A stretch of DNA of 64,000 bases from Halomonas alimentaria (GTDB taxonomy: Bacteria > Pseudomonadota > Gammaproteobacteria > Pseudomonadales > Halomonadaceae): assembly GCF_009902005.1 (NCBI RefSeq), contig NZ_WUTT01000001.1, forward strand, positions 2,322,227 to 2,386,226, in the 5' to 3' direction. Under the pieces are notes generated by a model. That model was given only the letters and a program-made list of their open reading frames with translations. It was not told where the DNA came from and ran no database searches. The position numbers and the translations under genes are program-made. Every line of letters starts with the position of its first letter. The stretch's first letter is position 1. Of this stretch, positions 57,201 to 63,752 are shown piece by piece.

Positions 57201-57821
57201 ACCTACTATCCGAGAGCGGAACGGTTCGCGCTTCTGGTGAAAGAAACCAGGCAGACGAAAAGGCTGACTTAGCTTAGCGACAGCAGGGTCCGCACCCTCA
57301 TCAGACAGAAGATTAGCCAGCGCTTTCGTCAGGTACTCTTCTGTACCGGGCAAGGGGGACCAATCAACAGGTACCGTCCAAACCAGCTGGTGTTTACCTG
57401 GTGAAGATTCAACGATAAATGTGGGCAAGGGCAGGCGCCGCTCCTCCAGAACGCTAGGGAGGCGCTCCAGGCGAGTCGTGTCGGGCGCATCCAGGTCGGC
57501 CACGAGGTTGCGGAAAGCAGCCGTGTTTTCTGACCTACGAGCCTTCCCCTCGTATTCCTGGGCCCCCCAGTAGATCGCATGACCTTCACGGTTGAGCCGT
57601 GTCAGGCGGCGGCCCAGGGACGACAGGCTCCCCCGGCGCTGATACGGCTTACCTCGATTCGAGTCCGCCTCGGGTTTTGCCAGGAAGATCAGGCTACCGG
57701 ACGGCTGTACTACGTCCAGAAAGCGTTGCGCTTCCTCCAGATCGACCACTAACTCTTGCCCGTGAGCACTGGGCTCGCAGGCTGCATCGGAAAAGTTGAC
57801 TGATTCGGTATCGAGGGTCAT
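54300..57821 (-). CDS. PrimPol-helicase replication protein (RepB-type primase fused to SF2-like helicase)
   Basis: The 1173-residue protein appears to be a complete replication enzyme. Residues about 20-220 form an archaeo-eukaryotic primase of the RepB type, with DxD in LVADLDAPD (109/111), ESSPGKHQLVW (His144) and FRLPGFFHQK. A PriCT-like helical segment lies near 255-300. A helicase follows, with Walker A ADRGAGKTS (415-423) and Walker B LILIDEF (491-497), resembling origin-binding or CyRepA1-type plasmid replication proteins. The C-terminal 200 residues are a Ser/Pro-rich linker and basic tail. It would prime and unwind the phage origin. Confidence 0.82.
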   Translation of the reverse strand: MTLDTESVNFSDAACEPSAHGQELVVDLEEAQRFLDVVQPSGSLIFLAKPEADSNRGKPYQRRGSLSSLGRRLTRLNREGHAIYWGAQEYEGKARRSENTAAFRNLVADLDAPDTTRLERLPSVLEERRLPLPTFIVESSPGKHQLVWTVPVDWSPLPGTEEYLTKALANLLSDEGADPAVAKLSQPFRLPGFFHQKREPFRSRIVGGTGRPVSPPIVVQRAASKLMFEEEVARVRARMEQGEEADGRWGLNIEAARQYLTYVDPIINGDHESWKTIVGGIQHEVGHLEGGLELMLEWCRGDLAGAWNPAFDEKENRSLWKFFSRASGVSRPTWASVAKAAKEGGANLKALAREHLPEREAEGGGSFTIESISKDQWKLVGGRHASLPDLSVVEQCGAIENGFDAIGGSSCVVWADRGAGKTSKVFAPMVEKGNAVVLLSHLISLCGETARRLGMGLYSNDPSTWGSKLVTTPHTAAISESVKGHIRDSNLILIDEFSSEAEVLFDHRGNIKNPAAMAVLALLKEVVDSGAQVVMADADITPPGGHLMEYLGITRVLRFDSVHRRKKLNLYLSGKDKNGNETRAVGEMARNAKKAYLFHDNRNDVEAWGERGYLAFTSETRGLAEQKLFMSDIPRWIKEQPLLAASPVWQSGLSLEYDVRDVLGFYDGITAPESLMQQAERQREATDDTIHVQLTSMAWRSRSGVGGNLEDWRKTLKDTLPEEGPAYLDLAESGVNESISAWVGGVATKIVADNGWRTCPAVALVVYALEAGYDVEIIEPEDIEADVEHEVSKKSVKQRRVDRVASAGRVESWEEVEELKKLEPTPELSARIARGSAELQLHVTDGDLDEDGNMPEDMAKEVQSGELVKRSKLASWLWVDHENLQGKRHGRMDECVLKRLADITAAKAGLDPFNPTKPGRHVLRSADEAVDMMKAIQEVVGGKTREANRVLSLGGLPALLNDKERKAADNKDLGSWFSGWMGAWGYVSTRVQEKGVKQRRYRWSMKPSYAIFGKRIADDKNGVWGNLGKLPQTDTESPASPVVDGFSEADPRGDSTICSSERSASRKPATDPLARASKGGLPGVKKGRKKTSRDTLADIGSEGSSRREMGEALREIRQDRIGAIPTTPRSEWTAQQRIDSLLVMSGFAQPGGVRFEGLELSANDGEYAKQSAA
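54724..54755. repeat. 32-bp near-perfect palindrome within the replication gene
   Basis: The arms GTTTGGGGTAATTTG (54724-54738) and CAAATTACCCCAAAC (54741-54755) are perfect 15-bp complements with a 2-base spacer. The site lies in the part of the gene encoding the linker (near residue 1027), where coding constraint is low. It could be an origin element, cruciform or protein-binding site. Confidence 0.6.
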
Positions 57822-58528
57822 AATTCACTCACTTGTTGAAGTGTGTATCTAGCCCGCTGTGTCCGCAGCGGGCACCTTTTTGCCAGCTACCTGGCGCCTC
57901 CCCTGCTTCTCGAATCCGGCATATCGCTGGAGAACCTGCCGTGCCTGGTATCCGAGTGCAGCAAAATCATACCACCCAACCCGGGGAGCTCACAAAGAAA
58001 AAACCCTTTTTATACAACGCTTTAACGTGTAACAGCGTTTTATGAATGGGCTGGATTGGCGGGAAAATTGAGCAGTCCATGGGGCTGAAAACCCCGTGAA
58101 ATACGGGTTATGCGAGTTATGCATAGGGCATGCACCAGACCAATGACTGCATAACACCCATAGAAAACCTGCCCCAGAGAGAGCATGGAATCTGCCGTGA
58201 AGGTGCTAGTGAGCATAGGCATGGTGGAGGCTCCAAAACCGCTGTTGAAGTCCGCCTGCCAAAACGAAGGGAGGCGGGCCTATAGGGGTTGGCGTACCGG
58301 TGAACCAAGCTGGAAACCGGCGCATCCGAAGATGCCCACCTACAGACCCGCCATAACGGGACTGGGCACAAAAAATCCGCCTTGTGTTAGCGGATGGCCC
58401 GCTCGGTTCATTTCAGGACGCCAATCCTGGCCGCAGATTTTGCTGCAGCAACATCAATATACCAACACGTAACCAGTGCAGCAAGACTCCGTGCTACGCT
58501 TGAGTCTCACCGACTTTCGGAGGCTGCC
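57822..58528. other. Probable regulatory region of the prophage without a firm gene
   Basis: About 700 bases between the replication gene and the next plus-strand gene hold no convincing protein. A 60-codon minus-strand frame (58040-58222) with GGAG upstream and one membrane segment (QVFYGCYAVIGLVHALCI) is the best candidate. This is where an immunity region might be expected, yet no CI-like repressor is seen. Confidence 0.4.
58375..58395 (-). terminator. Minus-strand intrinsic terminator
   Basis: ATCCGC / GCGGAT with a 9-base loop is followed on the minus strand by six T residues. No minus-strand gene lies upstream, so it would end an RNA antisense to the start of the 58529 gene or an untranslated transcript. 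Confidence 0.55.
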
Positions 58529-58990
58529 ATGACTCACCCTGCCCTTGCACCCTGGAAAAAGGTTATAGCCCTACGTACTCGCCTGCTGCGAGACCTCGCA
58601 ACCCACCCTCAGACCTCTCTTAGCGAAGCCGACACCGAACTTCTTCGAGAGACTGTCTCCGACCTGGAAAATATCTCCGAGGAGATGGAGCACACGGAGT
58701 TCTCAGGAGAAGTTATAAAGCACCGCTGGCATCCTATCGATGGAGGATACCAGCTGGAGGTAGTCGTGGATGGTAGGACGCTCCCCCCGAGCGAAATGTA
58801 CGTGATAGTCGCATGGAGCTCGGAACTAAAAACTTGGGTTGTAGCAGACAAGTATTCGTCGTACGAATACTTCCAGGTCCACAAGGCCAAGACCCTTCTA
58901 TCTCGGAAGGCTAGGCACCTTGCCAATCTCAAGGTTGCTGAATTGCATAAAAGTGGGCCGCCAAGAAAACTGCCAGTGTGTGTCGAGTGA
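58529..58990 (+). CDS. Hypothetical prophage protein
   Basis: The 153-residue protein has a helical N-terminal half (KKVIALRTRLLRDLATH, LLRETVSDLENISEEME) and a beta-rich C-terminal half (YQLEVVVDGRTLPPSEMYVIVAWS). A CGGAGG site lies 5 bases before the ATG. I do not recognise it. Its isolated position beside the immunity region suggests a regulatory or accessory role. Confidence 0.6.
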   Translation: MTHPALAPWKKVIALRTRLLRDLATHPQTSLSEADTELLRETVSDLENISEEMEHTEFSGEVIKHRWHPIDGGYQLEVVVDGRTLPPSEMYVIVAWSSELKTWVVADKYSSYEYFQVHKAKTLLSRKARHLANLKVAELHKSGPPRKLPVCVE

Positions 58991-59092
58991 CACCTCATCA
59001 ACGATATTCGATTTTTTAGGGAAGGCCCTCGGACAGAATACCTTTTTCACGTTCAAGGGCCCGGGAGATAACAACACTGTAAGAGCAAAGAT

Positions 59093-59536
59093 TTATTTAG
59101 CCCTAATGCACAGTAGCTTGATCATGTCGTTGTTAACGCTATAATTATACTTTGGGTTAACCTCCCAGAAATTAGGTTCATCACCCACCATAAAAAACCA
59201 TTTATACCCGTTATAACCCCCAAAACTATTTTTAGCGTTCACCTGACCACAAGTACTAGAGTTTAGCTCATCTGAATCTGGCACGGAGAGGAAAATATCT
59301 TTAAACTTAGCCGACTCAGGGTCTTTAAGCCTCTGCTTTACCAGAAACTTTACCCTCTCTTCCTCTTCTTCAGCCAGAGGCTCCCTGAACCTCTCTATTT
59401 TTTCATGAGACCCCCCATCATTTGTAGTAGCCTCAGTAGTTTCAAACACACTATTTTTCTTCGGCACTCCGGAGTAACCTACACACCCTGAGATTGAAAA
59501 GAGGGCAGCTGAAATTACTATTGCTCTAACAACCAT
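59093..59536 (-). CDS. AT-rich prophage lipoprotein (moron)
   Basis: The 147-residue product has a lipoprotein signal (VRAIVISAALFSISGC, lipobox SISGC), an acidic linker with a run of glutamates, and a domain with VKQRLKDPESAKFKDIFLS, a stretch shared by many small prophage and genomic-island proteins. Its base composition is much richer in A and T than its neighbours, which points to recent transfer. Surface lipoproteins in this position sometimes block superinfection; that role is a guess. Confidence 0.7.
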   Translation of the reverse strand: MVVRAIVISAALFSISGCVGYSGVPKKNSVFETTEATTNDGGSHEKIERFREPLAEEEEERVKFLVKQRLKDPESAKFKDIFLSVPDSDELNSSTCGQVNAKNSFGGYNGYKWFFMVGDEPNFWEVNPKYNYSVNNDMIKLLCIRAK

Positions 59537-59676
59537 TAAAAAAACCTCTTTCGGAATAAATATACACAGTAACCCCGCCCATCGGCAGAGAGCCTCCATC
59601 CTCTATCAGTAGCTTAGTATACGCAATCAGCTTAACGTCGAACCACGCCAATCCAGTCGGTTTCGCAACGGATTGG

Positions 59677-59694
59677 TATAATGTGTTCAAACAC
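59677..59694 (+). promoter_or_regulatory. xis-int promoter with dyad
   Basis: A consensus TATAAT (59677-59682) lies 33 bases before the excisionase start and is followed at once by the dyad GTGTTCAAACAC (59683-59694). The dyad would overlap the transcription start and is a likely repressor site. Confidence 0.55.
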
Positions 59695-59714
59695 GTTGAT
59701 CCGCGAGGAAACAG

Positions 59715-59912
59715 ATGAGCAAGCTGATGGATCTCGACCAGTGGCGGCGGGCCCGCTTCGCCGGCAAGCCACCAAGCATGACTACCGTGCGCCGCTGGTG
59801 TCGCGAAGGTCACGTCCCTGCCAAGAAAATGGGCGGCACCTGGTTCATCGATCTGGACGCCGAGCGCCGTCAGACCGGCAACCCGCTCGTCGACGCTATC
59901 CTGGAGGCGTGA
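59715..59912 (+). CDS. Excisionase-type DNA-binding protein
   Basis: The 65-residue protein has a winged-helix of the excisionase/MerR-like kind (TVRRWCREGHVPAKKMGGTWFIDLDA). It ends 2 bases before the integrase start. It would bend attL/attR DNA and bias the integrase toward excision. GAGGAAACAG provides the ribosome binding site. Confidence 0.85.
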   Translation: MSKLMDLDQWRRARFAGKPPSMTTVRRWCREGHVPAKKMGGTWFIDLDAERRQTGNPLVDAILEA

Positions 59913-59913
59913 C

Positions 59914-61047
59914 GTGGCACCACGGCCTCGCAAGCGCAAGAACCGCGGCCTCGAGCCCAACCTCTATGAGCGCAACGGGTACTACACCTACCGCCGCCCG
60001 GACACTGGCACCTGGCACGGGCTGGGCCGCGATCGCGCTGAAGCGCAAGACGCTGCTCGGATCCTCAATGCCCGGCTGATGCGGGGAGTGGACTACGTCG
60101 CCCAGGTAATGGGCGAGGAAGGAGACTCCCTGGGCGCTGCGGTGAAGGGCTGGCTAGCCGAGTGGGTCGAACCCGACCGGAAGCTCAGCAAGTGGACGAA
60201 GAGCGCCAAGCGTGGGCGCGGCAAGCGGTTGATCGAGGATGCCGGTGACCTTCCCCTCGCCCAGATCACCACGCGCTGGTGTGCCCAGTACCTGGACGAG
60301 CACCACCAGGGCAGCGCCTACGTGCAGTACCGGGCGGTGCTCTCCCAGGTTTGCCAATACGCGCAGACGAAGGGATGGCTGGAGGCGAACCCAGTAGCCC
60401 CGACCCGCTCGAGCAACCAGTATGAGAAACAGCGCAAGCGCCTCACCGTCGAGCAGTTCCAGTCGATCCACGGGATCGCGCCGGAGTGGATGCAGATTGC
60501 CATGGAGCTAGGCTTGCTCTGCCTGCTAGGCCGGGCTGAGGTGGTGAACGCCCGCTTCGACGACGTGCGCAACGGCCGCCTGCACTACGTACGCCAGAAG
60601 ACGAAGGAGCGAAGCAAGACGGCCTACGTCGCCATCGCCCTCACCCCGCCCATTGAGGATCTAATCAAGCGGGCCCGGGCCCTACCACCGGTGTCGCCCT
60701 ACATCGTGCACCAACAGCCCGCACGGTTGCGCAAGAGTGCCAGCAAGGAGCACTGGTCCCAGCTGAGCGCCGACCAGCTCAGCAAGGAGTTCCAGCGGCT
60801 TCGTGAGAAGGTGCCGAGCATCGCTCGCCTGCCCGACAAGGCCAAGCCTACCTTTCACGAGATCCGAGCCCTGGGTAGCCGCCTCCACGAGCTCTCTGGT
60901 ACCGACGTCGCATCGATTCAGGTGCTGATGGGCCACGCGGATCCGGAGATGACCGAGGTCTATCTGGATGGCCACGACATACGCTGGCAGCAGGCCCAAG
61001 GCAGCGCCCTGAACATGGCCGAGCTGTTGTCAAAACCCGTCTCGTAA
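59914..61047 (+). CDS. int: Tyrosine-family integrase
   Basis: The 377-residue recombinase has an N-terminal arm-binding domain, a core-binding domain and the catalytic domain with the full set R207 (LLGRAEVVNARFDDV), K229 (VRQKTK), H315 and R318 (FHEIR), H341 (LMGHADPEMTEVY) and nucleophile Y350. It inserts the phage at tRNA-Pro. The GTG start at 59914 has GGAGG upstream and follows the excisionase stop. It reads toward attR, 99 bases away. Confidence 0.93.
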   Translation: MAPRPRKRKNRGLEPNLYERNGYYTYRRPDTGTWHGLGRDRAEAQDAARILNARLMRGVDYVAQVMGEEGDSLGAAVKGWLAEWVEPDRKLSKWTKSAKRGRGKRLIEDAGDLPLAQITTRWCAQYLDEHHQGSAYVQYRAVLSQVCQYAQTKGWLEANPVAPTRSSNQYEKQRKRLTVEQFQSIHGIAPEWMQIAMELGLLCLLGRAEVVNARFDDVRNGRLHYVRQKTKERSKTAYVAIALTPPIEDLIKRARALPPVSPYIVHQQPARLRKSASKEHWSQLSADQLSKEFQRLREKVPSIARLPDKAKPTFHEIRALGSRLHELSGTDVASIQVLMGHADPEMTEVYLDGHDIRWQQAQGSALNMAELLSKPVS

Positions 61048-61145
61048 CCTATTGATTTATAATGGCTGGCATGCCTGATTTGACCGCACCCGAAATCGGG
61101 GGTTTTCAAAGTAAAAACAGTAGCTTACAATGCACTCGGCGGAAA

Positions 61146-61247
61146 AATGGGGTTGCAAAGGTCGCAGGTTCGAATCCTGTCGCTCCGACCAGAAACATCA
61201 AGAGAAACCGCCACTTACGGATCATGCCGGGTGGCGGTTTTTCGTTG
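61146..61247 (+). repeat. attR: 102-bp direct repeat, right copy
   Basis: This copy is identical to 36521-36622. It contains the tRNA-Pro sequence from the anticodon loop to CCA plus the downstream terminator, but no 5' half, so it is not a tRNA gene. Confidence 0.95.
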
Positions 61248-61257
61248 TGCGCCATTC

Positions 61258-61277
61258 TAGGTGACATATAGGTGACA
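61258..61277 (+). repeat. Tandem TAGGTGACA repeats just outside attR
   Basis: Two copies of TAGGTGACA (61258-61266 and 61269-61277) with an 11-base period lie 11 bases outside the prophage. Repeats with helical-turn spacing next to a tRNA att core look like integrase arm sites, but they differ from the TCAAAATATT repeats inside this prophage. Confidence 0.45.
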
Positions 61278-61445
61278 CGGGTCAGCAACACCCAGCAACC
61301 AAGATCAACAACTGGCTCACCAGCTCCACTCGCATGACATCCTAGCTACGGCCCGGAACCCCGGTCCCCACCCTCTACCCTGGAGCCATCCGCTTCCCGC
61401 ATTCTGCTGCTGGATGCCCATCGGCCGCATCGAGCAAAGAATTCA

Positions 61446-61475
61446 TTGACGTTCAAAGCCGTCCTGAAGTAGCTT
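61446..61475 (+). promoter_or_regulatory. Promoter in front of the tandem riboswitch
   Basis: TTGACG (61446-61451) and TAGCTT (61470-61475) are spaced by 18 bases and would start RNA about where the first aptamer begins. The preceding stretch from attR to here contains no gene that I can see. Confidence 0.45.
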
Positions 61476-61480
61476 CACGG

Positions 61481-61533
61481 AAGCGCCGATTTGACCCTCA
61501 GCTTGCGGGCGCTCTACAAATCCAGCTAAAGCG
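61481..61533 (+). promoter_or_regulatory. SAM-II-like riboswitch aptamer 1
   Basis: The order of elements matches the SAM-II (metA/metX) consensus: P1 arm GCGCC (61483-61487), GATTTG, a loop, GCTTGC (61501-61506), P1 return arm GGCGC (61508-61512), TACAAA, and AGCTAAAGCG. The pseudoknot helix P2 is less clear in this copy than in the second. The 3' CTAAAGCG (61526-61533) is perfectly complementary to CGCTTTAG (61546-61553) in the following terminator, giving an antiterminator. Confidence 0.72.
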
Positions 61534-61542
61534 TCGCCAGAG

Positions 61543-61573
61543 ACCCGCTTTAGTCAACGCTGAGCGGGTTTTT
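61543..61573 (+). terminator. Intrinsic terminator, expression platform of aptamer 1
   Basis: ACCCGCT (61543-61549) pairs with AGCGGGT (61563-61569), followed by five T residues. Its 5' arm overlaps the bases that would pair with the end of the aptamer, so SAM binding should favour termination. Confidence 0.75.
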
Positions 61574-61591
61574 GCTGTCTGGCCTCCGGGC

Positions 61592-61644
61592 CACCGCCGA
61601 TTTAAGCACCAACTTGCGGGCGGGATAAAAGTTCAGCTAAAGCG
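61592..61644 (+). promoter_or_regulatory. SAM-II-like riboswitch aptamer 2
   Basis: A second copy has P1 CCGCC (61594-61598) and GGCGG (61619-61623), GATTTAA, AACTTGCGG, ATAAAAGTT and CAGCTAAAGCG. A pseudoknot helix AACTT (61611-61615) with AAGTT (61629-61633) is visible. No terminator follows. Instead CCTTCCCCCT (61658-61667) could pair with the G-rich ribosome binding region of the next gene, which suggests translational control. Confidence 0.72.
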
Positions 61645-61713
61645 GCGCCGTGGCTCACCTTCCCCCTGAGTCGGCGCTTGCCGACCGATCCCATGGGGGG
61701 AGAAGGAGTTCAC

Positions 61714-62523
61714 ATGCCGAACCTCAATCAACATTCTGATGACCTTCGTCTGGACCCCTGGCTCAAGCAGCCAGAGAACCGCGTCAGCGTGCCAGATGAT
61801 GCCGAGCTCGCCTGCCTGCAGGAGATCAACCTGGGTGGCGTGGATATCATCCCCGAGGCGCTATTCTTTCGCCGCCACGATGGCCAAGACGAGCTATGGG
61901 CGGCCGGCCTGCGCCACGGTGCCCCCGGCAAGCCGCGTGATGTTCAGCTGGCCAGCGCCTACAAGCAGGGGCGCGTCGCCTGGGCTAGTAGTCAGGGTAC
62001 CCGTTCGACAGGGGCCGAGATCCTGTTCCGCGCCCTCACCGCAGCACGCCATGGCCATGTCTGGCCCGAGGACTTTCTGGAGGGCCCGCTGATCACCGAA
62101 GCCACCCATTGTCAGATCCTCGGCGAGCTGCAGGCCGAGATCGACCGCAACACTCGGGAAGCCGGGGCCCAGGCAGGGACAGAAATCATCGAGTTGGCTC
62201 GTCGACTGGGCCTGAGACCCGAACCTGCGGGACGCTCGCCCTCGGCCTGGTACGCAAACTGTCCCGGGAAATCCCATCGACTGATGATCAGCAGCAACTC
62301 CAATCAGTTCGGTTGCGGGTACTGCCGTGTAAAAGGCGGCGCTGCTGAGCTAGAGGCACTAGCTCAAGAGCGAAAGCAAATAAATTCACCTACCTGCAAT
62401 GTTTCGGATGACCGGACCGGATCAGGAGGGAAGAGTAGAGCTCGAGATCCCATGGCGGTCCAGAAAGAGCGGGACCTTTTCGAACGTCTCCGAGGAATAA
62501 GAAACGTACCTTATTCCGAATAA
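61714..62523 (+). CDS. Unknown protein with CHC2-like zinc finger, behind tandem SAM-II-like riboswitches
   Basis: The 269-residue protein starts MPNLNQHSDDLRLDPWLKQP with a strong GAAGGAG site. It has a middle helical segment and a putative zinc finger (CPGKSHRLMISSN, then FGCGYCRVKGG; C-x4-H and C-x2-C), as in CHC2 fingers of primases. No methyltransferase or methionine-pathway motif is visible, which is odd for a gene under SAM-responsive RNA. The SAM-linked role is unknown. It ends in a hairpin. Confidence 0.6.
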   Translation: MPNLNQHSDDLRLDPWLKQPENRVSVPDDAELACLQEINLGGVDIIPEALFFRRHDGQDELWAAGLRHGAPGKPRDVQLASAYKQGRVAWASSQGTRSTGAEILFRALTAARHGHVWPEDFLEGPLITEATHCQILGELQAEIDRNTREAGAQAGTEIIELARRLGLRPEPAGRSPSAWYANCPGKSHRLMISSNSNQFGCGYCRVKGGAAELEALAQERKQINSPTCNVSDDRTGSGGKSRARDPMAVQKERDLFERLRGIRNVPYSE

Positions 62524-62545
62524 CGCTACGCTAGTCGATCACCTT

Positions 62546-62569
62546 GGGCCCCAGAAAATCATGGGGCCC
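62546..62569 (+). terminator. Terminator of the CHC2-like gene
   Basis: GGGCCCC (62546-62552) and GGGGCCC (62563-62569) form a stem with a 10-base loop, followed by a pyrimidine-rich tail. The AT-rich bases from here to 62791 contain no gene. Confidence 0.6.
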
Positions 62570-62791
62570 TCTTCATATATGTGATAGGCATCGGGGAGTG
62601 AGATGCCAAAAAGCCTGTCTATCCCATCCCACTGTCCCACCACCTAATATTGCAAATGAATCTTTCATATTTTTATATGACCAAATTGATGCAGGATAAA
62701 AAAATGCTGCCCACCGAGATCACCTAATCACAGCATCTCATCGAGCCCACTGCGAGCAAATTTTTTAACAACATAAGATAAATTTAATAGC

Positions 62792-63466
62792 CTATCTTCT
62801 TCGCCCGCTCCTTCCACTCCTTCTTTTTCTGCTCGGTGGCTTGGGAGGGTTCGCTCTCCTGGCATCCAGAGAATCCTTATAGCATTCCGCTTCTATCTCA
62901 TTGCCTCTTTCAGAAATGTAGCTCAGCGAAATCTTCTCAGGCCCACTCTTTCTAAGAAAAGCAATGCATGCCGAAGTTACGCTGTCTCCATCACCGAACC
63001 CATGTGTGAGGTGGCGCCGAGTAAATACCACCTTCTCCTCACCCTCGAGCTCTCCAGAAATCTTTAATATATTCTGATCAACCCTGCTCACGAAACTAAT
63101 GATAAATGGCGACCACCCCTCTTTCTGCCAAGTGTAGGTTCTTGACGGGGCTGAGCGAGAAACATCTCCGATGAGTCCAGGCCGGCTATTGTGGTCTGTA
63201 CATGGATGCTTAGGCCATGGCGGACCAAGCTCATCGAAGAACACCCGACCGCCCTCAGGTGACTGATAGAAAAAGACAAAATCCCCACAAACGGGGCAGG
63301 TAGCATTCGGGATGGTAAAGCTTTCGTAGCTTTTATCGATCGGGGGCACACCCGGGAAATACCCCGAAAACGCGCCTGGTAATGAGTTACCAGAAGACTT
63401 TCCCTTGTGGCCCTCCCCGCCCCAGCCGCACCGGCAATCAGGCGAGTGATTCCATGCATTACACAT
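62792..63466 (-). CDS. Unknown protein with two Cys/His clusters
   Basis: The 224-residue protein opens MCNAWNHSPDCRCGWGGEGH, an N-terminus shared by a family of uncharacterised bacterial proteins. A second cluster reads CPVCGDFVFFYQSPEGGRVFFDE followed by LGPPWPKHPCTDH, which suggests a zinc ribbon. The C-terminus is very basic (RKRRSGRSGRRR). GGAGGTGAT lies just before the ATG. It is the last gene of a minus-strand operon of accessory character. No function is known to me. Confidence 0.65.
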   Translation of the reverse strand: MCNAWNHSPDCRCGWGGEGHKGKSSGNSLPGAFSGYFPGVPPIDKSYESFTIPNATCPVCGDFVFFYQSPEGGRVFFDELGPPWPKHPCTDHNSRPGLIGDVSRSAPSRTYTWQKEGWSPFIISFVSRVDQNILKISGELEGEEKVVFTRRHLTHGFGDGDSVTSACIAFLRKSGPEKISLSYISERGNEIEAECYKDSLDARRANPPKPPSRKRRSGRSGRRR

Positions 63467-63506
63467 ATCACCTCCATAAAAGGTGAGTCGGCTTGCAGAA
63501 ACTCAT

Positions 63507-63728
63507 CTACTTTGGCTTCACGCCTCCGCCGCTGTAGAAACGGCGACCAGAGGTCCTGTACTCTTCCTTGTACTTCCTTCTAGCTTTGGCATAGGCAGCT
63601 TGACGAGTAAACCCCTTGCTTATCAGTTGGGAGGCCATCTCCTGCACCTTTTTCGAGTTCTGACCATCCCCCTGCGTCGAAGGCTTTCGCCTCATCAGAA
63701 TACCTTTCTGCTTATCGTTGAGCGGCAT
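63507..63728 (-). CDS. Small basic hypothetical protein
   Basis: The 73-residue protein is strongly basic (MPLNDKQKGILMRRKPSTQG, KARRKYKEEYRTSGRRFYSGG) with a short helix-turn-helix-like middle (VQEMASQLISKGFTRQAAYAKA). GAGGTGAT lies 1-8 bases before the ATG. It is 24 bases after the MIT_C-like gene and likely cotranscribed. It may bind nucleic acid. Confidence 0.55.
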   Translation of the reverse strand: MPLNDKQKGILMRRKPSTQGDGQNSKKVQEMASQLISKGFTRQAAYAKARRKYKEEYRTSGRRFYSGGGVKPK

Positions 63729-63752
63729 ACATCACCTCGATAGCGGACTCAC

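Larger units (their letters stand above)
36521..61247. mobile_element. Prophage integrated in tRNA-Pro(GGG)
   Basis: A perfect 102-bp direct repeat bounds about 24.7 kb containing a tyrosine integrase, excisionase, replication protein, terminase, portal, capsid, connector, tail-tube and tape-measure genes. The structural genes read leftward and int/xis read rightward toward attR. No tail-tip, fibre, endolysin or CI-like repressor gene is visible, so the element is probably defective or helper-dependent. Confidence 0.93.

Noticed and set aside
58185..58472. 95-codon plus-strand frame in the prophage immunity region
   Set aside because: No ribosome binding site, low-quality composition, and it crosses a minus-strand terminator.
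61141..61196. Second tRNA-Pro gene at attR
   Set aside because: Only the 3' half from the anticodon loop onward is present, so it is an att repeat and not a functional tRNA.
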